Below, piece after piece: positions 1 through 10,757 of a stretch of 64,000 nt of DNA. The translations under genes and the position numbers were made by a program. Under the pieces are notes generated by a model, which saw nothing but the letters and a program-made list of their open reading frames with translations, was not told where the DNA came from and ran no database searches. Numbering within the stretch: position 1 is the first letter of the stretch; every line of letters begins with the position of its first letter. The DNA is from Phragmites australis (taxonomy: Eukaryota > Streptophyta > Magnoliopsida > Poales > Poaceae): the NCBI RefSeq assembly GCF_958298935.1, contig NC_084942.1:12283501-12347500 (forward strand). Direction: 5' to 3'.

Positions 1-240
1 TGGTCAAAGTGACTAGTGGTCGAACTCGAGTAGATGGTCGACTCGACTAGTAGTCGAACCCGATGTAGATTGTCGAATTCGAGTAGGTGATCGAACACAA
101 CTAGTGGTCGAACCTGAGTTGATGGTCAAACCCGACTAGTGGTCGAAGCGGAGTAGGTGGTCAAACATGACTAGTAGTTGAACCAGAGTTGATGGTCGAA
201 CTTGACTAGCGGTCGACACGGCCTGTGACACAATCTCGAC
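1..240. repeat. Degenerate minisatellite of a GGTCGAAC-type unit
   Basis: The stretch repeats short units built on GGTCGAAC, CGACTAGT and GAGT, with unit lengths near 16 to 32 bases and many substitutions. It lies in what should be the internal region of the minus-strand gypsy element whose primer site and LTR are at 1477-2281. I see no reading frame across it. Its left limit is the window edge. Confidence 0.6.
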
Positions 241-835
241 TAAAACAGACAAGGGCGCCTCCACGCTATTGCAAGTGTTCTTACCAATCACCGCAGTTGG
301 CACAACCGGTGGCTGGTTCGTGATACCTTAACGGGTGCGAGTGAGGTAGTTGCAAGGGGAGAAACCGTTCTGATCGAGAAAAGGTGTACCTTGGACATGT
401 AATATTTAGTAGCAAGAAATAGCAATTAATGAAATAAGATTAGCAAAGCTGAATAAAAGTCCACAGTACTTATCATAGTTGCTGGCCCGAACACGTTCCT
501 AGAACTAGCTCAAGCAAGCCGAAGACTATATCAGACACAAGCACAATGGAACAAAATTCGCAATGCTCTGATTCTCTTTTTCTCTCTCTCTCTTTTTTTT
601 CTCTTTTTGCACTCTTTGCTTTCTTCTTTTTTTGGCTACTCTTTGCTTCTTGCTTTTTTTTTGCGAATGTGACTCAAACTTAAAACTCTTCTACCGACTT
701 TTCTAAGTCAAAAGAGGTATATGGGTCACAAACTTTTTTCAGAGAGTAGGGGTATAAAGGTAATAAAAAGATACTCTCTCTGAACTCTTGCTACCTGTGT
801 TTTGGCTATGGTGGTCGGATCCGAGAAGGTGGACG
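241..835 (-). other. Untranslated internal region of the minus-strand gypsy element
   Basis: No gene is visible. A pyrimidine-rich tract (runs of CTCTCT and T) lies near 568-662. The position, on the internal side of the primer binding site, fits a leader or spacer of the LTR element. Assignment rests on position only. Confidence 0.4.
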
Positions 836-1190
836 ACTCCGACTAAGTGGTCGGATCTGAGAATGTGGGCGGAGTGACTGGTCAGACAATGAGTGGATGG
901 TCGGAGTAACTGGTCGGACCCTGAGTGGTTGGTCGGAGTGACTGGTTGGACCCTGAGTGGTTGGTCAGAGTGACTAGTCGGACCCTGAGTGGTTGGTCGG
1001 AGTGACTGGTCAGTGGTCGGAGACCCTGAGTGGTTGGTCAGAGTGACTGGTCGGACCCTGAGTGGTTGGTCGGAGTGACTAGTCGGTGTTCGGAGTGACT
1101 GGTTAGGACCCCGAGTGAGTGGTCGGAGTGAGTGGTCGGGACCAGAGGGGTGGTCGGAGTGACTGGTCGGGACCCCGAGTGGGACACAAA
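836..1190. repeat. Minisatellite, about 32-bp unit
   Basis: About ten imperfect copies of a unit containing GAGTGGTTGGTCGGAGTGAC and GGTCGGACCCT follow each other, with some half units and small deletions. It resembles the array at 1-240 in motif (GGTCG, GACT) and is part of the same retrotransposon interior. Period and copy number are read by eye. Confidence 0.8.
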
Positions 1191-1476
1191 CTCGGCTATA
1201 GCAGACTAGGCAAGCTGAGTAACTCGACGACTAAATTAGCAAAGACTCGACGCTAGAAACTAGAACACGATGACTCGACCAGCAACAAGACACCGACGAT
1301 GGACTCAAACTCAACAACGTGAAAACTGAAAACAAAATTGCGAAAGGCACAAAGTGGTTTGGACAGCGAAAAACTAAGATCTAAATCCTTTTTTTTATGG
1401 GGTAATTTTCTGGACTCAGGGTAAAGGAACTCGATAAAACAAAAGGGATAACTGAGATTACCTAATGGGCAACTGA
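1191..1476 (-). other. 5' leader of the minus-strand gypsy element
   Basis: Read on the minus strand this resembles the leader that follows the primer site of the plus-strand element (from 7423). Both keep similar pieces such as TTGCCCRTTAGGTAAT next to the primer site, and later TTTTGTTTTCAGTT and TCTTGTTGCTGGT. The similarity shows that the two elements are relatives in opposite orientation. No intact gene is seen. Confidence 0.6.
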
Positions 1477-1489
1477 GGCTTCGATACCA
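1477..1489 (-). other. Primer binding site, tRNA-Met type
   Basis: The minus strand reads TGGTATCGAAGCC, one local change away from the plant initiator-tRNA-Met primer consensus TGGTATCAGAGCC. It lies two bases from the LTR end, the same spacing as in the plus-strand relative at 7413. This fixes the orientation of the element as minus. Confidence 0.75.
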
Positions 1490-1491
1490 CT

Positions 1492-2281
1492 TGATGCGCA
1501 TTTGCCCGATCTTCCGAAGGTAATATGATAAGTCGATTAGTGGAATTTCGATGTTGATGATCTAAAGGCTCCGATCAGAACAGATCAAGAACCCTTACAA
1601 CCTCTACACCACAACTCTGTGATTATCAACCGTGCCAAGATACGGTTGACCTCACCAAGAAGGCTTTTCCTGCAAGCGAATCGAGAACATAAGCAAGAAC
1701 AAGTAGATGCAATCTGAATATTGCTAATTAACAATGAAGCACTCGAGTTTGGGGTTCAACAAACCGATAAACGGTGAAACTATATTAAAAAAATAATAAT
1801 CTAAGCTAAACCCAAGCCTAAACTACAACGGCTACAGTGTATATATAGGGGGGCGTGAGGAGGTCGACATAGGGTTGTGCAACCGTCGAGAGAGGCGTGC
1901 ACAACCTGGATTCCGACTCTGACACGATTACAAAACTCTGACAAGGTTCAAAACGGTGATGTAACATCTTATTCATTTGACTCTGACTAAACTATAAAGA
2001 ATATTTTTTCAAGCTCATATCCATTGGAAATGGCTCATCATAAGCTTTCCAGAATGTCCAAGATTGCTTAAAACGGACTTCGTATGAGAGAGTTATGCCT
2101 GTTTTACTGACGTGCTGTCCTGGAACTCAACTTTGACTATGACCACAACTTCGACTACGACCACGACTTCGACCGCGACCATGACTAGATCTCAACCTTG
2201 AGTCCGAGTAGACTTGGCATTCGAGGAGTGACATCTGAGTGAGGTTGTGGTGCTTCTCTCACGTTCCTACGTAATACAACA
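1492..2281 (-). repeat. Complete 5' LTR of a Ty3/gypsy element (minus strand)
   Basis: On the minus strand the LTR begins TGTTGTATTACG and ends GCGCATCA, so it has TG...CA ends and is about 790 bp. A TATA box (minus-strand CTATATATA) lies near 1840. It aligns by eye with the plus-strand LTR at 6684-7410 over its whole length: similar start, a shared block around GCCTTCTTGG and GGTTGATAA, similar end and the same primer-site spacing. It is therefore the same or a sister family. The internal part continues to the left and leaves the window, so the partner LTR and target duplication cannot be checked. Confidence 0.8.
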
Positions 2282-2797
2282 TCACAAGAATTTAACAGTA
2301 ATCCATCCAAGGAAATATGAACAGTAAGGAACGAGTTCACCTGGTGGTCTAATATTCATGCACGTGCTCTTGTAATTGGATCTTGTATGATTTGAGGATT
2401 ATTGGTGGTCGTATCCGAAGGAGCCATGGGCTCATCACATTGTCGCTCTCTCGTAAGTCAAAATTTCCTTGGAAGAGAATTTGCGGAAATGCGAATACTT
2501 TGTACTGTATTTTTGAACTTAATACTAATTTTGTGACCTTATTCAGTGCAACGTTGCTTCCTTCTATAAAACATTTTCTTCCAAAAAAAAATGGAATGAT
2601 AATGTCATAGTTTGGCGGGCTTCATATTTTTCACTGTATGATCCCAACTCCTTTTTATCCGCACTTTTTTTGGTCCAATTCTGCAAACCATGTGAAATTA
2701 GTACATCTATGTTTCCACTACTATTCTAGATCACTATTTGGTTATTTCTCAGTACAGTTGTGTACTGAAATAATAAAATATTGACCAAGAGTCTATA
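2282..2797. other. Non-coding interval, nothing recognised
   Basis: AT-rich sequence between two LTRs. A short open frame is present but has no recognisable motif. I see no repeat or gene here; it may be host DNA or an unrecognised transposon remnant. Confidence 0.4.
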
Positions 2798-5595
2798 TAA
2801 GTAAGAAATCGTCCAAACAATATTCTAATTAATCATTAAGTCGATCATTTACTTAATCACAACTTCAATGATTAAGCAGAATACCACTTCGGTAGTCCCG
2901 GCATAAGTTTTATGCCTAAGATCGGAACACATGTCTTACTAACATAACACATCCCAACAAGGCTTAATAAAGAGCAATGAATTAAAGTTATATTACCAGT
3001 CTTTAGTCATGCAACCATTTACATCAATTTACAACCAAAGAAGCAACTAAGCAGAAGGTTAAACATATTAACAACAACAGAGATCGGCGCCATATGCCCT
3101 TAGGCACCACCTCAAAAGCCTCGCCAACAGAGTAGGATGAACTACTCTTGCCCGTCACCATCGCCGACGGGTACGAAGTAGCCAAACACCACCTCTTCCT
3201 CACCAGCAGTACCTGAAAGAGCAGCGTGAGTATGACGGTACTCGCAAGACTTAATCCATATAGAGCATGTATAAATAGCTCGACTACAAGGATTATGCAT
3301 TTGGATGTTAGCAAGAGTAGGCCACATGGTTAAGTAAAACTCATATGTGGTAAGCAACCTAAACACGTATGTGAGAGCATCTAGAAATAACCAAACCTAC
3401 CACTGCCATCCTCCATATGAACATAAATGTAAAACAAACCATCATGAAAATAACTGCAAATAAACATCTCATCCTCATACCAACATACCATAGCAACCAA
3501 ACCAAAATTGGAAACTCTACGACCGATGCAAATGAACAGAAGCATGGTCATGACCGAGAGCAAAAAGCATCATTTTGAAATGTGTTTTTACACCCTGTAG
3601 GGGATACTCCTGGACCCACACAACTCGAGGACCATATAGCTCACGTGTCCACACAGTTCCACACAAGGGGATACTTGTGTTAACCTTTCCCGATAAGCCC
3701 TAACTGTTTGGATGGTGCATCGCTCGACGCGGAGGTATCTATAACTACTCCCGGAGCAAACTAGGTAGCTCTACAAGCCCGCCCGCTCACACTGTCAATG
3801 TTTAGACCCAAATGACCACAACTATAGAGGTATTTGGCTTGCCTTACCATTAGATCGACATGTGATGAGTAAGATAAGTGCTAGAGACAACTGCACCGAT
3901 GGATGACCTTAAACGATGTAGGCGGTCTATGGTATCCAGGTTCCTCTCCCGAGCTGCCCCGAGGACTCCTCCAAAGTAAAAAACACCCCTAACACCACCC
4001 ACATCTCATCTCATACTCGCCACAACCATCTCAACATCATAAATGTATTCGTAAACCATAAGTGAGCCCTATGCTCACGAACAACGGTGGTACAATCGCT
4101 CGACTTCTACTGAGGACCTAAGCATTGCTAAGCATATCAAATAAACTTGTAATTAGACATCGATCATGTGCTCAAGGTCACAAGGATATGGATGAACAAC
4201 AATTCAAGGTAGAGATCATGCAATCAACATAGGTTCTACCCATTTTTGCCCAACACTTGACTCGCTAAACATGTGACATACATAAGCATAATTTATCAAT
4301 TTTAGATTTCATTCAATTGAACAAAGGGTGCAATATGATTAGATGCTTGCCTTGTTGCTCCGTCGGTTGCCTGACACTACCTGCACACAACTCATAGAAG
4401 TGGGGTGCCTCGGTGTCGCCGTTGCTTGCCAAGGCTGTCGGCTCAACATTCTCTAAAAGAAACATGCATGCAATGCCCAAACAATTAAACGAGGGAAGAT
4501 GCATAAAGAGGATGCATACTTGAACATTAATACACCGCCGAGCTACGAAAACATTTGTAAAAGATCACTAAGGGACTAAGGCTTTGAACCTTGAAACCCA
4601 GATAAGCAAAGCTAAGTGCACCTAGTCTTCAGTGGCTGGCAGTCGGACCGACCTTAAAGTGGTAGTCAGACTGCTAGCTTGCAGTAGGTTTTGGCCCCTG
4701 AAAGTTTGACCGTAGGCATGATGGAGGTTAGACTACCCACCAACGGTCAGACCGGCTCGATGTGCAGTTAGACCCCTGTACAAGGTTATCACTTCAGACC
4801 CTCCGGACCTAAGTGGCGGTCAAACCGACCATAACGGCGGTCAGACCGCCAGACCTTGCTGGCAGCACCTTTGCATGGTCACCGATGAGGACTCCGGCGA
4901 CACCTTTAGCACTGAAGGGCACCAACGTATTAAGAACTAGGTGAAAATTTTACATGGATGATCGGACGCCATGCATGAACTGAACACATAAAACCCTAGA
5001 AAGTGGATCTAGATCTGGGTGCGGTTAGGGTTTTTTTGGCAAAAATCAAAATGGCAACCGCCACGAGATAGGAAACAACGGAAGAAAGGTATAGGGAGGT
5101 TCACCTTGGTGTGGGTGAACATTGTATTGGATAGGTTCGCCTCACCTGATTTAGCTTCCGGAAGGTGAACGTGCTCGCAGAGGGAGAAAAAGCTAGGGAA
5201 ACGAATCTAGTGGGGAGAGAGGGAGAAGAGAGTGAAATGAGAGAGAGGCAAGAGAGAGAAGCCGGTTGGCCTCTTAAGTGAGCTTGTGCGCGGCTGGTGG
5301 TCAGACCACGGGAGGCACACGTGGCAAGCTCCATGGGGCTAGACACCTAGCTGTTAGACCGCGGGTAGCCCCGGTCAGACCGCGAGGGGTTTCTTTTGCT
5401 GAAATTTTCTAAGTGTTCCCTCATTCCATTTCTTTTCTTCACCAAAGCATCTAGGGCTTTACCAAAGAGCTCTAAACCAACTCTAGTGGATTTTGAAGCA
5501 CACCAGAACACACTCAATAGTCAAGCACGCACAACCACATACAACGATGACTATGCAATGCTTAACCAAGCAATTAGCGTTTTCGGGACGTGACA
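2798..5595 (-). repeat. Large LTR of Tekay/Del-type gypsy, minus strand
   Basis: On the minus strand the block starts TGTCACGTCCCGAAAACGC, a form typical of chromovirus LTRs (compare TGTAACACCC at 62785). Near its other end it has the grass LTR signature of GAGTACCGTCATACTCACGC followed by GGTGAGGAAGAGG. Inside are many GGTCAGACCG-like motifs (4630-4870, 5290-5390). Its last 830 bases recur in plus orientation at 10758-11605. The left limit is approximate and no matching 5-bp target duplication was found. It abuts gag-like sequence at 5596, so it may have inserted into that gag, but the missing gag half is not seen to its left. Confidence 0.65.
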
Positions 5596-6514
5596 CAATG
5601 GACCTCCCAAAGGTGCCAATGGATCTCGGAATGAAGTGTCACAAGTTGATGTTTTTGCTATATATGAGGAGTCTGTCGCAGATGATGATATTGTGAAGCA
5701 AGAACACGACACACATGCTGCCTATGCTGCCCAAGATGCATGCCATAGGAATTGACTTAACTTCAACTGTCAAGGTATGAGAGGTAATAACTTTCAGCAA
5801 CATAACACACGTGTTAATGATGACCCATATGCTAAAGTTAAGTTTACCATACCATATTTTGCAGGTATTTATAATACTGGAATATATCTAGATTAGGAGA
5901 TGATGGTAGAACAAAGATTTAATGCTCACTTAGTTCCTGAAGTTTATAGAGTTAGACAAGCCACTAGTAAATTTAAATTTTTTGCCATCATTTGGTGGAA
6001 TAGGGTATGCAACGATGGGTTAGCGCCTACTACATGGGATGCTTTAAAGGTTTCTATGCGTAACAGATTTATTCCACTCTGTTTTAAATATGATTTGTGT
6101 AAGAAATTGCGCACTTAAACCAAGACAATATATTCGTAGAACAATATTATTAGGAGCTACAAATTACTATGTTGCGATGTGATATTATTGAGGACGAAGA
6201 GGCTATTATGGCACGTTTTTATGGAGGGTTAAGATGTGAAATTCAGGACATAGTTGATTACAAAGAATATGATAGTATTCTAGATTGTTCTAACTTGCAT
6301 GTTTGGCAGAAAGAAATTGTTGGGACGGCAATAGAGGCCAAAAAATAATTTTGGAAGCACATCTACACCAACATCAATGTCAGAACAAATTAAAATTGCC
6401 CCACCTTTTGCTACACAGTCTGCTGCCCCCTCCTCGAGTAGGGCGCATTTAGTAGCATCTTCACCACCATCACATGCACCTGAGGTAAGCAAATTTACTA
6501 GTGTACAGGCTTTA
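5596..6514 (+). pseudogene. Decayed gypsy gag (element A)
   Basis: Translation in shifting frames gives a gag capsid related to the better copy at 8684-9834: shared blocks such as NDDPYAKVKF, VYRVRQATS, AIIWWN and MRNRFIP appear in the same order. Stops and frameshifts break it at about 5895, 6116 and between 6118 and 6360. It then resumes as a proline/serine-rich linker (SAAPSSSRAHL) that matches SAAPSSNTRAR in the other copy. The N-terminal end is cut at 5596 by the large LTR, and no zinc knuckle, protease or polymerase follows. Gag forms the particle of an LTR retrotransposon; this copy cannot make it. Confidence 0.75.
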
Positions 6515-6683
6515 GCCAAGACTTTGATGAGGACATCACTCTTTCGGATACACATACACCGAGTATTCCTCCAACAATAGGTCCATTGACACGAGCTCGT
6601 GCACGTCAACTAAATCATGAGGTGAGCTCGTTCCTTAGTGTTCCATTATATTTTGATGAGGATGGGATGCTACTGAATAATTG
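6515..6683 (+). pseudogene. C-terminal tail of a gypsy polyprotein joined to gag
   Basis: The frame includes IGPLTRARARQLNHEVSSFL, a tail motif seen at the end of many grass gypsy polyproteins. It continues to just before the LTR at 6684. It directly follows the gag linker of element A, so zinc knuckle, protease, reverse transcriptase, RNase H and integrase are all missing. An internal deletion has made a non-autonomous derivative. Confidence 0.65.
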
Positions 6684-7410
6684 TGATGTATTGTTACTTA
6701 GGAACACGGGAGAAGGTGGAGGTCCAATCAAGTTCGAGTCCGTTTCGAAGTTCAGGACCAGTTTGCACTAAAATCGTCGCCCAGGACGCATACGGACTCC
6801 GTTTTTGACGTTCTATACATGGTTCGAAAGCTAAGGAGATAAGCTTTCCAACGGGACGGGTCCCATGTCCAAATTCTTTCTAAGTCAACAGGAATTGTCG
6901 AAAAAAGTGGACGTCCAGAATCTGTCAGGGTTCTGCGCCACCATCTTTTGGGCCGTTGGGCTGTGTAACGTGTTGGAGTCCATTAGGGACGCGTCCAGGG
7001 GTCCTTGGCTGACCCTAGTCTTTTATATACAGTAGCCAACACCCTAATTAGGGTTGGGTTTTGCTTAGATATTGATCTACACACAGATTGTGAGATTTTC
7101 GCTCTTGTTCCGGACCGACTAGGCCGCCGCAAGTGTTTGTGGAACCCCAACTTTGAGTGCTTGAATTCTATTCACAATATTTCAGATTGCATCTTCTACA
7201 TTCTTGCTTGTGTTCTCGGTACGCTTGCAGGGATTGAGCCTTCTTGGCGAGGTCAACCGCGCGACACGGTTGATAACCAACGGAGCTGTGGTGTAGTGAT
7301 TGCAAGGGAGACGATCTGTTCGGGTCGAAGCCTTTGGATCATCAACGTCGAGTTCTCCACCCACCCACTTATCGCTACCTATCGGAAGACCAGGCCAACA
7401 TTACTCATCA
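6684..7410 (+). repeat. Complete gypsy LTR shared between elements A and B
   Basis: The LTR begins TGATGTATTG, ends TACTCATCA and is about 727 bp. It has a probable TATA box (TTTTATATACAG, about 7020-7031). It is the 3' LTR of the gag-tail unit on its left and the 5' LTR of the gag-protease unit on its right, since a primer site follows after two bases. The start is set by alignment with the minus-strand relative at 1492-2281 and may be off by several bases. Confidence 0.8.
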
Positions 7411-7412
7411 AC

Positions 7413-7422
7413 TGGTATCAGA
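7413..7422 (+). other. Primer binding site, tRNA-Met type
   Basis: TGGTATCAGA matches the first ten bases of the plant tRNA-Met primer consensus and sits two bases after the LTR end. It confirms plus orientation of element B. Confidence 0.8.
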
Positions 7423-8683
7423 TTTTCAGGTTGCCCGTTAGGTAATTTCGTTTTCCCCTTTAGATTAGTCTGTTTTTCATTACCTAGAGTCCAGTAAAAG
7501 CCAAAAAAGATTCCGTCAATTTCCGCTGCCCTAGAACCCCTTGTGCCTTTGCAATTTTTGTTTTCAGTTGCGCGTTGTTAAGTTTGTGTCCGTGGTCGAG
7601 TCTTGTTGCTGGTTTTAGAGTCGTGTTCTTGGTCTTTAGTCAACGCTCCGTGCTGTTTTTGATCACGCCGCTATCCCATCGCCACCATCCCCACCAACAA
7701 GTCGAGCCACCACATTACTCGATTTGCCACCACGAGCCGCCTTGTGTTATTTTCCGTCACGCCAACCCTAGATAGGTCGCAAGCCGCCTTGTATCAATTG
7801 CCCTGCCACTGTTGCCCTCCTTGTTCATCTCGCGATCCTATTGCTTGCAATACCTTAAAAGAGGCCAATTTCTGCAAGAGGTGCTTTGAAAAAAAAAACC
7901 TAACTCGAGAGGGGTTCAGTAAAACGGCCATAACTTTCTCATACGGACTCGGAATCAGGCAAATTTTTTTTTTCACGGACATCTACAGAAAAAGTTACAT
8001 CTGTTGCTCCCCGTTTCGTCAGGTTCCGCCAAATTTTTTTTCCCAAATTCGCCTTGGAAGATTGAGTATTCGATCCGCGAAGTTTCTGCACACTTTTCAG
8101 AGAACGTGCTTGATTTTCTATAGGCCACATCTTGCATCCGTTTGAGCTGAAAATTTCTGTGGTTGTTGCTTGTGTGCTCCTAGTTCAGAAAAAAATATTA
8201 GAAAAATACAATTTTTTTTTGTGATTCCTACTAGTGCTAAAAGACAAAAAAGAGGAGCACATAGAGAACACCCAGATCATTGTGCTGTTTGCTGTGTCTT
8301 TCTCTGATAATCCTTTTTAGCTTTGTTTCAGCTGTTGTGCTAGGACTAGGGACACGTGATAGACCAGCAACTGTGATTCATACTTTGGACACTTATTTAG
8401 CTTTGCTCAGAGGACACTTATTTAGCTTTGCTCTTCTGATTACAGTTATTGCTAATCCTTGCTACCATATTGTGCCTTCCAAGCTCCACCTCCTTTGATC
8501 CGAACAGGTTCACTCTTGCAATCATCCCACGCTTCCAGACTCGTCACCGATTGTTCCTCCTTGCTGCGTTGGTAAGAACATTTGTAAGTGCGTGGTAAGA
8601 CGCTTGAGTGTGTGTGATTCCACCTTCCACAACCTAGTAGTTGATAGGGATAATATTGTGTTGTCCTTTGTTTTCTACTAACC
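7423..8683 (+). other. Long untranslated leader of gypsy element B
   Basis: About 1.26 kb lies between the primer site and the gag start. Short open frames (for example near 7744-8145) carry no recognisable domain and overlap each other on both strands. Long leaders are usual in this type of element. Confidence 0.6.
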
Positions 8684-9834
8684 ATGTCAGGTGATGGCTC
8701 TCCGTCAGATTTTAAGGATTGTGTGTCCAAGGAAGAACTCAACAAAGCCTTGCAGGATCATACTAGACTATTGACAGACATTAGAACAAGCATTGCTAAC
8801 CTCGTCACGCGAGTCAACGACCTTGAGTTGCGACATCCACCACAGGATGATGACCATTCACATGATGATGATGATGATACTAATAATGGTGACCAAGAAG
8901 ATGGTGAGGTTTTTGTTGGGCAAGATGCGCGTGCTGAGCAACGTCCTCGTGCTGAACAATTACGTCGTAACCAACAACAACGTCGTCAAGGTAATGGAGG
9001 TAATAATGTTAATCGCAACGGTCGTGATGATCCTTATTCTAAGATTAAGTTTTCAATGCCTCCTTTTGATGGTGCATATGATGCTGATGCTTATTTAAAT
9101 TGGGAAATGACGGTTGATCAAAAGTATAGTTCTCATATGGTTCCTGAAATGCATAGAGTTAGACTAGCCACTTGTGAGTTCACGAATTATGCTATTATTT
9201 GGTGGAATGGTTTAGTTTCTAATGGCTTAGAACCTGAATCATGGCCTAGACTAAAGCGTGCCATGCGCAATAGATTTATTCCTCCTGATTATACACATGA
9301 ATTGAAAAAGAAATTGCAGTGCTTAAATCAAAGTTCGAAATCTGTGCATGATTACTATCAAGAGCTTCAAATTGCTATGCTTCGTTGTAGTATACAAGAG
9401 GATGATGAGGATACCATGATTCATTTTACTCCGGGTTGAGACGTGAAATTCAGGACCTTGTTGATTATAAAGATTACAATACTACCAATTGGTTGTTCCA
9501 TTTTGCTATCTTGGCAGAAAAAGAATTGCAGGGTCGACAACATGTGCAGAAATTGCGGAACAATTTTGGGAGTACATCTACTTCACGAGTACCACCGGGA
9601 CAAGCAACAACATTCCCTTCTACATCTACACGATCTGCTGCCCCCTCCTCCAACACTCGGGCGCGTTCAGCAGGAGCACCACAAACATCACGTGAGGTGA
9701 GTAAATCTACTGTTTCGCAGGATCCAATGCCACGCTCTTCGTCAGGTGCAGCTACCACGGGTCGTACAACGGGCATTGTGTGCCGTCGCTGCCAAGGTAT
9801 TGGCCACGTCATGAAGGATTGCCCAAGCCAGTGA
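8684..9834 (+). pseudogene. Ty3/gypsy gag with zinc knuckle, one frameshift
   Basis: The start codon at 8684 opens a 251-residue frame: an N-terminal region with a short coiled-coil-like stretch (residues about 12-48), an acidic Asp/His run (about 60-75), an Arg/Gln-rich segment, then the capsid with AIIWWNGL and MRNRFIPPDY. At about 9423-9427 one base appears missing in a T-rich run, and the protein continues in another frame from LRREIQDLVDYK to the CCHC zinc knuckle CRRCQGIGHVMKDC (C-x2-C-x4-H-x4-C), which binds the element's RNA. A TGA follows at 9832-9834 inside otherwise continuous homology to the protease part, possibly a former CGA. The protein would be full length for this family apart from these two lesions. 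Confidence 0.85.
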
Positions 9835-10502
9835 GCATACTCCGCAACAGCAGATGGTGGATATGTTAGTCATAGTGATGTCGAGGAAGAATATGCATTT
9901 GAAGCTAATCTTACAGCCGATCATGACATGGATTGTGAGGGGGAGGAGATTAGTGGTACCGCTGCCACGGAGAGTTATGCAGCACGCACCTTCATTGTGA
10001 AGCGAGTTTTGAGTTCTCAAATGGGGCAAGCAGAGCAGCTACAACGCCATAATCTATTCCAGACATTCCTCATTGTCAAAGATGCACGTGTTCGTACCAT
10101 AATTGATGACAGGAGTTGCAACAACCTCTTGAGCTCCGATCTTGTGAAGAATCTTTCCTTGCCAACACATGCACATCCTCATCCATACTACATTCAGTGG
10201 TTCAATAACAACGGTAAGGTTAAGGTAACACAATCTGCGAGAGTACATTTTTCTATTGGTTCCTACCATGATTATGCTGATTTTGATGTAGTGCCTATGC
10301 AAGCATGTTCACTTTTGTTAGGCCGTCCTTGGGAATTTGATACCGATGCTACACACCATGGTAGAAATAATAAATACTCTCTCATGCACAAGGGAAAGAA
10401 AATCTCTTTGCTTCCTTTGACACCTGCTGAAATTGTGCAATGTGATAAAGCTTTAGCTGAAAAAGAAAAGAAAGAACGTGTTTTGGAATCTGAAAATCAG
10501 CA
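9835..10502 (+). pseudogene. Gypsy retropepsin-like protease, end of a truncated pol
   Basis: The frame follows the gag stop directly. It contains an acidic spacer and then an aspartic-protease fold: RTIIDDRSCNNLLSSDLV occupies the active-site position, and LLLGRPWEFD the second conserved hydrophobic-Gly motif near the C terminus. In this family the active site normally reads D-S/T/G-G-S; here it reads Asp-Asp-Arg-Ser, so the catalytic Asp stays but the following small residue and Gly are lost. The frame ends in a Lys/Glu-rich linker and is then joined to LTR sequence at about 10503. Reverse transcriptase, RNase H and integrase are deleted. Confidence 0.8.
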
Positions 10503-10757
10503 AGTGCTTGAATTCTATTCGCAATATTTCAGATTGCATCTTCTATGTTCTTGCTTGTGTTCTTGGTACGCTTGCAGGGATTGAGCCTTCTTGGCGAGGT
10601 CAACCGCGCGACACGGTTGATAACCAACGGAGCTGTGGTGTAGTGATTGCTAGGGAGACGATCTGTTCGGGTCGAAGCTTTTGGATCATCAACGTCGAGT
10701 TCTCCACCCACCCACTTATCGCTACCTATCGAAAGATCAGGCCAACATTACTCATCA
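10503..10757 (+). repeat. Truncated 3' LTR of gypsy element B
   Basis: About 255 bases match the last third of the LTR at 6684-7410 (from AGTGCTTGAATTCTATTC to CTCATCA) with few differences. The first 470 or so bases of the LTR, including the TATA region, are absent. The junction with the protease frame lies in CAGCAAGTGCTTGAATTC. The close match suggests that the two LTRs derive from one insertion. Confidence 0.85.

Noticed and set aside
3024..3563. Overlapping minus-strand frames of 60-96 residues
   Set aside because: They lie in a large LTR and recur in decayed form at 10758-11605; the similarity reflects LTR repeats.
7005..7497. 146-residue plus frame across an LTR
   Set aside because: The sequence is the LTR of a gypsy element and recurs at 10503-10757; the frame is incidental.
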